Shown here: one piece after another, positions 1 through 7,300 of the stretch | Numbering within the stretch: position 1 is the first letter of the stretch | Layout: every line of letters begins with the position of its first letter | Assembly (NCBI GenBank): GCA_902783535.1 | Contig: CACZRJ010000112.1 | Span: 1-10,916 of the forward strand | Direction: 5' to 3' | DNA from: an uncultured Ruminococcus sp. | GTDB taxonomy: Bacteria; Bacillota; Clostridia; Oscillospirales; CAG-382 | DNA length: 10,916 bases | Made by a program: the position numbers and the translations under genes | Notes under the pieces: generated by a model | Seen by the model: only the letters and a program-made list of their open reading frames with translations | The model's database searches: none | What the model was told of the DNA's origin: nothing

Positions 1-3
1 CCA

Positions 4-2490
4 ATGGCAAAATACGCTGTCAAAGGCATGTCCTGCGCCGCGTGCGTTTCGCATGTGGAAAAAGCGGTGCGTTCGGTCGAAGGCGTGACGGACGTCACGG
101 TCAGCCTGCTGACGAACTCGATGGAGGTGTCCGGAAACGCGGACCCGAAATCCGTTTGCGCCGCGGTAAAGAAAGCGGGATATTCCGCCTCCCTTTCCGA
201 CGCGTCGCTTCTGAAAGGCGCGCCGGATCTGAAGAACGAACAGGCGTCGAGATCTCTTCTTCTGCGCCTGGTCCTTTCCGTTTGCTTTCTCGCGCCGCTG
301 ATGTGGATCTCCATGGGACACATGATCTCCCTTCCGATGCCTTCCTTCCTTCACGCGCATCTGCCGAAGGGGATCGCGGAAATGATCCTCGCGCTCGTCA
401 TCTGCGTCATCAACCGCGCTTTCTTCATCAGCGGAACGAAAGGGCTCGTCCGGCTTACGCCGAACATGGACACGCTCGTGGCGATGGGCGCCGCGGCCGC
501 GTTCGGGTACAGCGTTTACGTCCTTTTCGCCGGGGGCGACTACTATTTCGAATCCGCGGGCATGATCCTGACGCTGATCACGCTCGGAAAACTTCTGGAA
601 GCGCGCGCGAAAGGAAAAACGACATCCGCCATCCGCGGGCTGATGGATCTCGCGCCCAAAACCGCCGTCCTGCTGCGTCCTGACGGCAGCGAGGAAACGG
701 TCCCCGTTTCCGAAGTCCGTATCGGAGACAGATTCGTCATCCGCTCCGGCTCCGCGTTTCCGGCCGACGGCACCGTCGTCGAAGGAAACGTGTCGGTCGA
801 CGAATCCGCGCTGACCGGCGAAAGCATCCCGGTCGACAAGGAACCGGGCAGCCCGGTCTCCGCGGCGACGGTGTGCCGGTCCGGATACGCCGTCTGCGAG
901 GCGGTCAAGGTCGGCGAGGACACCACCCTTTCGCAGATCATCGCGATGGTCAGCGACGCTTCGGCGACGAAGGCGCCGATCGCGAAAACGGCGGACAGGG
1001 TCGCGAGCGTGTTCGTCCCCGCCGTGCTCGGGATCGCGCTCGTCACGTTCATTGTCTGGATGATCGCCGGAAGAGGCGTCGAGTTCGCCATCGCCCGCGC
1101 GATCTCCGTTCTGGTCATCAGCTGTCCCTGCGCGCTCGGACTCGCGACGCCCGTCGCGATCATGGTCGGCAGCGGCGTCGGCGCGAAAAACGGCATCCTG
1201 TTCAAGGACGCCACGGCATTGGAAACCACGGGAAGGATCGAAGCGGTCGCTCTGGACAAAACGGGAACGCTGACCGCCGGTCTTCCGGCCGTCACGGACC
1301 TCATTCCCGCTTCCGGGATCTCTGAAAGCGAGCTGCTGGAAAAGGCGTACGCGCTGGAAAAGAAAAGCGAGCACCCTCTGGCGAAAGCCGTCGTCGGGTG
1401 CGCGGAGCATAGAGGTCTGAAGCTGAAGGAATGCGCCGGATTCGAAGTCTTCCCGGGCAACGGCGTGTCCGGTTCGGTCGGCGGAAAATCAGTCCGGGGC
1501 GGAAACGCGGGATTCGGTCCGGAGCTGTCGGAAACCGACAGGATCACGGCCGACAGACTTGCGGAAGAAGGCAAAACGCCTCTGTTTTTCTGGGAAGAAG
1601 GACAGTTCATCGGAACCATCGCTCTGGCAGACACGCTGAAGCCGGACGCTGGCGAGACGATCGGCAGCCTGAACCGGATGGGCATCCGTACGGTCATGCT
1701 GACCGGAGACAATCCGAAGACGGCCGCTTCCGTCGCGAGACAGATCGGAGCCGAAACCGTTTTCGCCGGGCTGAAGCCGCAGGAAAAGGCGGGCATCATC
1801 CAGTCGGTCCGGAACGAGCCCTCCGTCGTCGCGATGGTCGGCGACGGGATCAACGACGCGCCCGCGCTGACGGTCGCCGACGTCGGGATCGCGATCGGCG
1901 CCGGAACCGACATCGCCATTGACGCCGCGCACGTGGTCCTGATCGGCAACGATCTGGAAAACGTTCCCGCCGCAATCCGGCTGGGCAGAAAAGTGCTCCG
2001 GAACATCCGCGAGAACCTGTTCTGGGCGTTCTTCTACAACGTCCTCGGCATCCCGCTCGCGGCCGGCGTCTGGATCCCGGTCTTCGGATGGGAACTCCAC
2101 CCGATGTTCGGCGCGCTCGCGATGAGCCTGTCCAGTTTCTGCGTCGTCATGAACGCCTTGCGTCTCAACCTGGTGCGGATCAAAGACGGATCCCGCGACA
2201 GGCCGGTCAGGCGTCTGAAAAAAGTCAAAAAAACCGAATGCAAAATCCATACGGAAGAAAGGAAACCCGCCATGAAAGAAAGGTACATGAAGATCGAAGG
2301 CATGATGTGCCCGCACTGCGAAGCCCGCGTCAAGAAAGCCCTCGAATCCGTCGCAGGCGTCAAGTCCGCCGACGTCAGCCATCTCGAAGGACGCGCGCTG
2401 GTGTCCGCCGACGACAGCGTTGCGGACGAGGCTCTGAAAAGCGCCGTGACGGAGCAGGGCTACGACGTCGTCGAGATCCGCGCGGAGTGA
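4..2490 (+). CDS. copA: Cu(I)-exporting P1B-1-type ATPase with N- and C-terminal heavy-metal-associated domains
   Basis: Inner-membrane pump that uses ATP to expel cytosolic Cu(I). In order: an HMA domain (about residues 1-65, GMSCAAC with C11 and C14), TM1-TM4 (about 84-200), the actuator loop with TGES (271-274), TM5-TM6 with the metal-site CPC (374-376), the phosphorylation site DKTGT (D418), the nucleotide-binding HP pair (457-458), GDGINDAP (613-620), then TM7 with YN (678-679) and TM8 with MSLSS (707-711). CPC plus YN plus MxxSS is the Cu(I) signature of the family. After TM8 come a basic linker and a second HMA domain (about 757-828, CPHC at 769-772), an unusual place for one. The ATG at 4 suits the family N-terminus, but only 3 bases precede it, so its ribosome binding site is not visible and a slightly longer start cannot be excluded. 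No copper regulator gene is in the window. Confidence 0.96.
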   Translation: MAKYAVKGMSCAACVSHVEKAVRSVEGVTDVTVSLLTNSMEVSGNADPKSVCAAVKKAGYSASLSDASLLKGAPDLKNEQASRSLLLRLVLSVCFLAPLMWISMGHMISLPMPSFLHAHLPKGIAEMILALVICVINRAFFISGTKGLVRLTPNMDTLVAMGAAAAFGYSVYVLFAGGDYYFESAGMILTLITLGKLLEARAKGKTTSAIRGLMDLAPKTAVLLRPDGSEETVPVSEVRIGDRFVIRSGSAFPADGTVVEGNVSVDESALTGESIPVDKEPGSPVSAATVCRSGYAVCEAVKVGEDTTLSQIIAMVSDASATKAPIAKTADRVASVFVPAVLGIALVTFIVWMIAGRGVEFAIARAISVLVISCPCALGLATPVAIMVGSGVGAKNGILFKDATALETTGRIEAVALDKTGTLTAGLPAVTDLIPASGISESELLEKAYALEKKSEHPLAKAVVGCAEHRGLKLKECAGFEVFPGNGVSGSVGGKSVRGGNAGFGPELSETDRITADRLAEEGKTPLFFWEEGQFIGTIALADTLKPDAGETIGSLNRMGIRTVMLTGDNPKTAASVARQIGAETVFAGLKPQEKAGIIQSVRNEPSVVAMVGDGINDAPALTVADVGIAIGAGTDIAIDAAHVVLIGNDLENVPAAIRLGRKVLRNIRENLFWAFFYNVLGIPLAAGVWIPVFGWELHPMFGALAMSLSSFCVVMNALRLNLVRIKDGSRDRPVRRLKKVKKTECKIHTEERKPAMKERYMKIEGMMCPHCEARVKKALESVAGVKSADVSHLEGRALVSADDSVADEALKSAVTEQGYDVVEIRAE
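2256..2490 (+). promoter_or_regulatory. possible internal ribosome binding site and start for a CopZ-like copper chaperone within copA
   Basis: AGAAAGGA at 2256-2263 lies 8 bases before an in-frame ATG at 2272. Initiation there would give a 72-residue protein that is exactly one HMA domain (MKIEGMMCPHCEARVKKAL near its start), the size and motif of the cytosolic copper chaperone CopZ. The linker before it is short, basic and lacks any family motif, so the junction looks like a former copA-copZ intergenic region fused in frame. Seen: the motif, spacing and domain boundary. Inferred: that ribosomes use the site. The domain may simply be part of the pump. Confidence 0.45.
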
Positions 2491-2498
2491 GGCGAAGA

Positions 2499-2687
2499 AT
2501 GTCGAAACTGTATCAGATCAAGCCGGATTGCGTTTCCGAATGGAAAAGCAGAATGAGCCCGGAAGACTACGAAAGACTCTGCGGGCAGCCGTTCGACATC
2601 GACGTCATCGTCGATCTGTCCAAGGAATGGGACACCGCGCTTTACAAAATGCTGAATCAGGTGGAGGTCGTCAAAAATGATTCGTGA
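2499..2687 (+). CDS. small hypothetical protein of 62 residues
   Basis: Not recognised. The ATG follows the copA stop by 8 bases, with GAGG at 2489-2492 (overlapping that stop) 6 bases upstream. The product is acidic and soluble, has two cysteines (C11, C28), three tryptophans or more widely spaced aromatic residues, and shows neither a signal peptide nor a membrane segment. The second half (PFDIDVIVDLSKEWDTALYK) could form a strand followed by a helix. The stop lies inside the next gene, an 11-base overlap, and the strong Shine-Dalgarno sequence of the glycoside hydrolase sits inside this frame, so translation of the two is probably coupled. The reality of the gene rests on its tight packing, its start signal and its non-repetitive, protein-like composition. 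It could instead be only a coupling leader for the downstream enzyme. Confidence 0.65.
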   Translation: MSKLYQIKPDCVSEWKSRMSPEDYERLCGQPFDIDVIVDLSKEWDTALYKMLNQVEVVKNDS

Positions 2688-4368
2688 ATCACGCTGCGCA
2701 TATCCGCGCCCCGAACTGAAAAGAGCGTCCTGGATCTGTCTGAACGGAGAATGGGAGTTCTCCTTCGGCGAAGAACCCGTCTACGATCTGAAGATCCTTG
2801 TTCCGTTCTGCCCCGAATCGAAACTCGGCGGGATCGAACGGAAAGATTTTTTCGGCGTCTGCCGCTACCGCAAAACATTCCGCGTTCCCGAAAGGACCGG
2901 ATCCGAGCGGCTGATCCTTCATTTTGAAGCCGCCTTCTATCACACCGACGTCTGGGTCAACGGAAAAATGGCCTGCGCGCACGACGGCGGGTACACGCCG
3001 TTCTCCGCGGACATCACCGACCTGACCGAGCCTGCGTCCGAAGCGGTGATCGAAGTCAGATGCGAAGGCGACGCGAGGAACCTTCTCCAGCCGAGCGGAA
3101 AGCAGTGCCACAAGCCGGAATCCTTCGGCTGCTTCTACACCCGTTCCACGGGGATCTGGCAGACGGTCTGGCTCGAACAGGTCCCGGACGTCCGGCTGGA
3201 GGACGTCCGTCTGATCCCCGACGTGCCGGGCAAACGGCTGCTGGCCGAACTGACGCTTGACGGAAACGGAAAAAAAGACGTTTCCATGACCGCGTTTCTC
3301 GACGGGAACGCCGTCGGGACCGCGTCCGTCAGCACGGAAGGATCTTCCGTTTCCGCGGAGATCCCGCTCTCCGTCCTTTCTCTGTGGGCGCCGGAACACC
3401 CGGTCCTGTACGACCTGCAGATCCGCGTGAACGATGACTCCGTCGAATCATATTTCGGCATGCGGACGGTCGAATGGGACCGCGACGGATGGATCCTCAA
3501 CGGGAAACACGTCTTCCTGCGGTTCGTCCTGGACCAGGGATACTATCCGGACGGCGTGTATACAGCGCCGGGCGATGAGGATCTCGAGAACGACATCCGT
3601 CTGTCCATGGCCGCCGGATTCAACGGCGCGCGTCTGCACGAAAAAGTTTTCGAGCGCCGCTTCCTCTATCACTGCGACCGCATGGGATATCTCGTCCACG
3701 GAGAATTCCCGAACTGGGGATTCGACTACACGGACGTGAAGAATACCGGGCGCTTCCTCGCGGAATGGGGAGACGCCGTCAGACGCGACCGGAACCATCC
3801 GAGCATCATCGGCTGGTGTCCGATGAACGAGAACTGGGACATCGACGGGCGTCCGCAAAGCGACGAACTCGTCCGGACGGTCTACAGGACCACGAAGGAA
3901 TGGGACCCGACCCGGCCGGTTCTGGACGTCAGCTGGACATATCACGTGGAAACGGACGTCTACGACATCCACGACTACGAGCAGAACCCGGAGATCTTCA
4001 TCGAACGCTACCGCGCGTTCCACGGAGACGAACGGTTCGACGCGCAGGCGAAAGGCCAGCGGATCCCCTACGACCGCTCCCTTCCCTTCTTCATCAGCGA
4101 ATACGGCGGATTCCGCTGCGGAAAAAACGAAGGCGGCTGGGGTTACGGCACGCCGATCGACGACGAGGCGTACATCGATCAGTTCATTTCCTACGCGCGC
4201 GTCATGATGCAGAACAGGGACGTCTGCGGCTTCTGCTTCACGCAGCTCTACGACGTCGAGCAGGAAGAGAACGGGATCTATACCTACGGGCGGAAACGCA
4301 AATTCTCCCAGGAGGTCTACGACCGGTTCCGCGAAGAACTGTCGAAACCCGCCGCGATCGAGGAATAG
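2677..4368 (+). CDS. glycoside hydrolase family 2 protein (beta-galactosidase/beta-glucuronidase-like)
   Basis: Retaining exo-glycosidase of 563 residues. The N-terminal jelly-roll sugar-binding domain (about 1-170) begins with the typical YPRPEL and LNGEWEFSF segments and ends in YTRSTGIWQTVWLE. An Ig-like sandwich (about 172-265) and a TIM barrel (about 266-563) follow. In the barrel, RDRNHPSIIGWCPMNE carries the N384-E385 pair expected for the acid/base, and FFISEYGG supplies the likely nucleophile E475. It lacks the C-terminal domains of the long LacZ type. No signal peptide is seen, so it should act in the cytoplasm on oligosaccharides taken up by the cell. The start is fixed by GGAGG at 2663-2667, 9 bases before the ATG, within the preceding gene. 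The family includes galactosidases, glucuronidases and mannosidases, and the sequence does not settle the substrate. No sugar transporter is adjacent. Confidence 0.93.
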   Translation: MIRESRCAYPRPELKRASWICLNGEWEFSFGEEPVYDLKILVPFCPESKLGGIERKDFFGVCRYRKTFRVPERTGSERLILHFEAAFYHTDVWVNGKMACAHDGGYTPFSADITDLTEPASEAVIEVRCEGDARNLLQPSGKQCHKPESFGCFYTRSTGIWQTVWLEQVPDVRLEDVRLIPDVPGKRLLAELTLDGNGKKDVSMTAFLDGNAVGTASVSTEGSSVSAEIPLSVLSLWAPEHPVLYDLQIRVNDDSVESYFGMRTVEWDRDGWILNGKHVFLRFVLDQGYYPDGVYTAPGDEDLENDIRLSMAAGFNGARLHEKVFERRFLYHCDRMGYLVHGEFPNWGFDYTDVKNTGRFLAEWGDAVRRDRNHPSIIGWCPMNENWDIDGRPQSDELVRTVYRTTKEWDPTRPVLDVSWTYHVETDVYDIHDYEQNPEIFIERYRAFHGDERFDAQAKGQRIPYDRSLPFFISEYGGFRCGKNEGGWGYGTPIDDEAYIDQFISYARVMMQNRDVCGFCFTQLYDVEQEENGIYTYGRKRKFSQEVYDRFREELSKPAAIEE

Positions 4369-4389
4369 TCCGGATCGAAAAAGAGCAAA

Positions 4390-4433
4390 GGCTGCCGGAA
4401 GACGGACCCGTCTTCGGCAGCCTTTTCTTTTTT
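4390..4433. terminator. bidirectional intrinsic terminator between convergent genes
   Basis: GGCTGCCGGAAGACGG (4390-4405) pairs with CCGTCTTCGGCAGCC (4408-4422), with one bulged G, and TTTTCTTTTTT follows on the plus strand. On the minus strand the same stem is followed by a T-rich run, because the plus strand reads AAAAAGAGCAAA just before it. It lies between the stop of the glycoside hydrolase gene (4368) and the stop of the Nudix gene (4451), as expected for a shared terminator. The two-base gap means that the innermost pairs must open to form the loop. Confidence 0.9.
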
Positions 4434-4450
4434 CGGTTTTTCCTGTCTCT

Positions 4451-5353
4451 TCAGAGGTACATCGGGATGATCTCTCCCGCCGCACGCAAAACGGGCAGTT
4501 CCCTGTTCGCGATCAGTCTCCCGAGAGGCGTTTCCGAACGCTTCCCGTATTCCTCCACGGCCTCGTCGTAGCGCAGCTTCAGGGTGGACAGATGGAAAAC
4601 GTTCCTTTCGTCTTCCGTCAGACTTCCCTCCCCGAACGCGCGGGCGAAGCAGAGATAATAATGATTGATGTTGTGGCGGCGGATCAGGTTGTACCTGTCG
4701 CTGACCGTTCCGAGCTCGCCCAGGATCTCCGCTTCGGCGCCGAGTTCCTCGCGCAGCTCCCGCAGAAGCGCGTCGCGCAAATTTTCCCCTTTTTCGACGC
4801 CTCCGCCGGACGTTTCGATCAGAACGGCTCTGCCGAAATCGTCGTCCCGCGACGCGCGCACGAAAAACAGATCTCCGTTTTTGTCGAAGACGATCGCGCG
4901 TACGATCTCGCGGTCGTGGTCGGTCCCGTTGTCCGGCCACTCGTTGTCTTCCAGTTCCAGGAAGAACGGCTCGGACCGGATCCAGTCGCACCATTTGTCC
5001 CACTTTTCTGCATAGACGTCTTCCGAAACGATCCTGCCTTTCAGATCCGCAGGCGAAAAGATCCCGCGTCTTCTGCATTCGGCGACGCATTTCCGGTACA
5101 GGCCGGGGTCCAGCCAGTCGTCCGTGTCCCAGACGAGCGGCACCGCGTCCAGCCCCGCGCGCAGCGCGGCCGCGGCGCGCGTATGTCCGTCCGTCATGAC
5201 GGGAACGCCGTCCAGCATCATCACCGGGATCGGGCTGAATTCATCCAGCCGGTCCGGAGAAAACCATTTTTCCACCGCCGCAAGCTTTTTTTCGGAGATC
5301 ATGAGCTGCGACGGCTGCAGTTCGCTCAGCTTCAGCGGACAGACTTCGCTCAT
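4451..5353 (-). CDS. ParB/sulfiredoxin-like domain fused to a Nudix hydrolase domain
   Basis: Protein of 300 residues. The N-terminal part (about 1-75) resembles the ParB/Srx fold: PSQLMISEKKLAAV, then PIPVMMLDGVPVMTDGHTRA, whose DGHTR (55-59) matches the DGHHR-type nucleotide-binding motif of ParB-like proteins. A middle segment rich in W and acidic residues (about 76-145) is not recognised. The C-terminal half is a Nudix domain with a complete box at 184-206: G184, E190, R198-E199 and E202-E203, G205, which bind metal and hydrolyse nucleoside-diphosphate-linked compounds. The ATG at 5353 is preceded by AGGAGG and overlaps the ygiQ stop as ATGA, so an open extension upstream (to 5512) was not used. 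There is no signal peptide or membrane segment. The substrate is unknown. The Nudix call is firm; the ParB-like call rests on one motif and its surroundings. Confidence 0.88.
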   Translation of the reverse strand: MSEVCPLKLSELQPSQLMISEKKLAAVEKWFSPDRLDEFSPIPVMMLDGVPVMTDGHTRAAAALRAGLDAVPLVWDTDDWLDPGLYRKCVAECRRRGIFSPADLKGRIVSEDVYAEKWDKWCDWIRSEPFFLELEDNEWPDNGTDHDREIVRAIVFDKNGDLFFVRASRDDDFGRAVLIETSGGGVEKGENLRDALLRELREELGAEAEILGELGTVSDRYNLIRRHNINHYYLCFARAFGEGSLTEDERNVFHLSTLKLRYDEAVEEYGKRSETPLGRLIANRELPVLRAAGEIIPMYL

Positions 5354-7269
5354 TTTTTTCTCCTCCTGTTCCGGCCGGTCCCGTTCTTTCCGGAAGGACG
5401 CTTTCCGCCGGAGAATGCGCCCGGTCTGACGCTTTTCCGGCCTTTCGGGCCGTTTTCTTTTTTGCTTTCCGTTCTTTCGCCTTTCCGGACGTCTCTCGGC
5501 GGGACCAGGCATTCCGCTCCGAAGCCGATCAGGTCACCTCTTCCCGCCTGCCGCAGCGCCTTCCGGATCAGCTCGTGGTTTTCGTTTCTGTACCACTGCA
5601 GCAGCGCGCGCTGGATCTTCTTTTCCTCATAGGAGCGCGGGACGTAGACCTTTTCGCCGGTCGCCGGATCGATGCCGGTCCAGAACATGCACGTGGACGC
5701 CGTTCCGGGCGTCGGGTAGAAGTCCTGCACCTGCTCCGGATTGATGCGGTTTCTCTTCAGATACAGCGCGAGCTCGATCGCGTTCTCCAGCGTCGACCCG
5801 GGATGCGAGGACATCAGATACGGGATCAGGTACTGCTCCTTGCCGAGTTCCTTCGTGATCCTGTAGAACTTGTCCTGGAAACGGTTGTATGTTTCGACGG
5901 ACGGCTTGCCCATCCGCAGAAGGACCTGATCGCAGCAGTGCTCCGGCGCGACCTTCAGCTGGCCGGAAATGTGATCGGAGACGATCTTGCGGAAAAATGT
6001 GTCGTCCCGGTCGGCCAGCATGTAGTCGTAACGGAGGCCGGAACGTACGAAGACCTTTTTCACGCCTTTGACGCTTTCAACGGCCCTCAGCAGTTCGAGG
6101 TACTCTTCGTGGCTGACCTTCATATTCGGGCAGATCGACGGCGTGAGACAGTTCCGGTGCGGACAGACGCCGTTTTTCTCCGCTTTTTCGCATCCGTTCG
6201 TCCGGAAGTTCGCGGACGGTCCGCCGACGTCGTGGATATATCCCTTGAATCCCGGGAGGGTCGTCAGCAGTTCCGCCTCCTTCACGCAGGAAGCGATGCT
6301 TCTGGACGTCACCGTCCTGCCCTGATGAAACGCGATCGAACAGAAGTTGCAGTTTCCGAAGCAGCCCCGGTTGTGAGTGATGGAGAATTTCACCTCCGCG
6401 ATCGCGGGAACGCCCCCGTCCTTTTCGTATGACGGGTGATATGTGCGCATGTAGGGAAGCGCGTAAACGGCGTCGAGTTCCGCCGTTGTGAGCGGAGGCA
6501 TCGGCGGATTCTGCACGAGGATCCTGTTTCCGTAGCCCTCGACGACCGCTTTTCCGTAATGCGCGTCCTGATTCTCGTTCTGTATCCGGAAAGCACGGAC
6601 ATAAGCGTTTTTGTCCGAACGGATGTCCTCGAATTCTTCCGTGAAGACGGACGGAAAATGCGGCTGAAACTCCCTTTGCTCCATGAAGACGGTCCCGCGG
6701 ACGTCCCGGATCTTCCCGACCGGAACGCCCCTGTTCAGCAGGAAGGCCAGCCGGCGGACGATGTTCTCGCCCATGCCGTACATCAGCATGTCCGCGCCGC
6801 TGTCGACCAGAACGCTCCGCCGTACGGAATCCGACCAGTAGTCGTAATGCGCGAACCGCCTGGTCGAGGCCTCGATGCCGCCGATCAGGACCGGGACGTC
6901 GCCGTACGCCTCCCGGATCCGGTTGCAGTAAACGATCAGCGCCCGGTCGGGCCGGAAACCGGCCTTTCCCCCGGGCGAATAGTAGTCGTCGTTTCTTTTC
7001 TTTTTCGCGACCGTATAGTGCGCGACCATGGAGTCGATGTTTCCGCTGTTCACGAGGAACGCGAGCCGCGGCCGTCCGAACCGTCTGAAATCGTCGCAGG
7101 ACCGGAAATCCGGCTGCGGAATGATCCCGACGGAATAGCCGGCGTCTTCCAGGACGCGCGAAATGATCGCCGTCCCGAAGGACGGATGATCGACATAGGC
7201 GTCTCCGGTCACCAGGACGAAGTCCATGATTTCCCCTTCCCGCTCGGGAAAGATCGGGAGAAAAGGCAT
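5350..7269 (-). CDS. YgiQ-family radical SAM protein (UPF0313)
   Basis: Iron-sulfur enzyme of 639 residues that should cleave S-adenosylmethionine. Its reaction is not established. The N-terminal YgiQ domain opens with FLP and VTGDAYVDHPSFG. The radical SAM cluster motif CFGNCNFC places C303, C307 and C310 as ligands, and a second conserved cysteine group follows (NGVCPHRNCLTPSICPN). The region with FYPTPGTASTCMFWTG begins the C-terminal DUF3362-like part. The last 45 or so residues are a basic, low-complexity tail (K, R, G, S). Start choice: CCCTCC at 7277-7282 (GGAGGG on the coding strand) lies 7 bases before the ATG at 7269. A longer ATG at 7284 overlaps that signal and was rejected. It follows prfA by 31 bases and its stop overlaps the Nudix start. 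Confidence 0.95.
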   Translation of the reverse strand: MPFLPIFPEREGEIMDFVLVTGDAYVDHPSFGTAIISRVLEDAGYSVGIIPQPDFRSCDDFRRFGRPRLAFLVNSGNIDSMVAHYTVAKKKRNDDYYSPGGKAGFRPDRALIVYCNRIREAYGDVPVLIGGIEASTRRFAHYDYWSDSVRRSVLVDSGADMLMYGMGENIVRRLAFLLNRGVPVGKIRDVRGTVFMEQREFQPHFPSVFTEEFEDIRSDKNAYVRAFRIQNENQDAHYGKAVVEGYGNRILVQNPPMPPLTTAELDAVYALPYMRTYHPSYEKDGGVPAIAEVKFSITHNRGCFGNCNFCSIAFHQGRTVTSRSIASCVKEAELLTTLPGFKGYIHDVGGPSANFRTNGCEKAEKNGVCPHRNCLTPSICPNMKVSHEEYLELLRAVESVKGVKKVFVRSGLRYDYMLADRDDTFFRKIVSDHISGQLKVAPEHCCDQVLLRMGKPSVETYNRFQDKFYRITKELGKEQYLIPYLMSSHPGSTLENAIELALYLKRNRINPEQVQDFYPTPGTASTCMFWTGIDPATGEKVYVPRSYEEKKIQRALLQWYRNENHELIRKALRQAGRGDLIGFGAECLVPPRDVRKGERTESKKENGPKGRKSVRPGAFSGGKRPSGKNGTGRNRRRKK

Positions 7270-7300
7270 TGGGTTTCCCTCCATTCGGAAACAGGTCAGG

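Noticed and set aside
543..2006. Minus-strand open frame of 487 codons opposite copA
   Set aside because: Serine- and proline-rich shadow of the copA codons, with no motif and no plausible start signal.
5354..5512. N-terminal extension of the Nudix protein by 53 residues
   Set aside because: The extension is a basic out-of-frame reading of the ygiQ tail, whereas the start at 5353 has AGGAGG and an ATGA overlap.
4592..5632. Plus-strand open frame of 346 codons opposite the Nudix gene
   Set aside because: Antisense shadow of a gene that has a complete Nudix box and a strong ribosome binding site.
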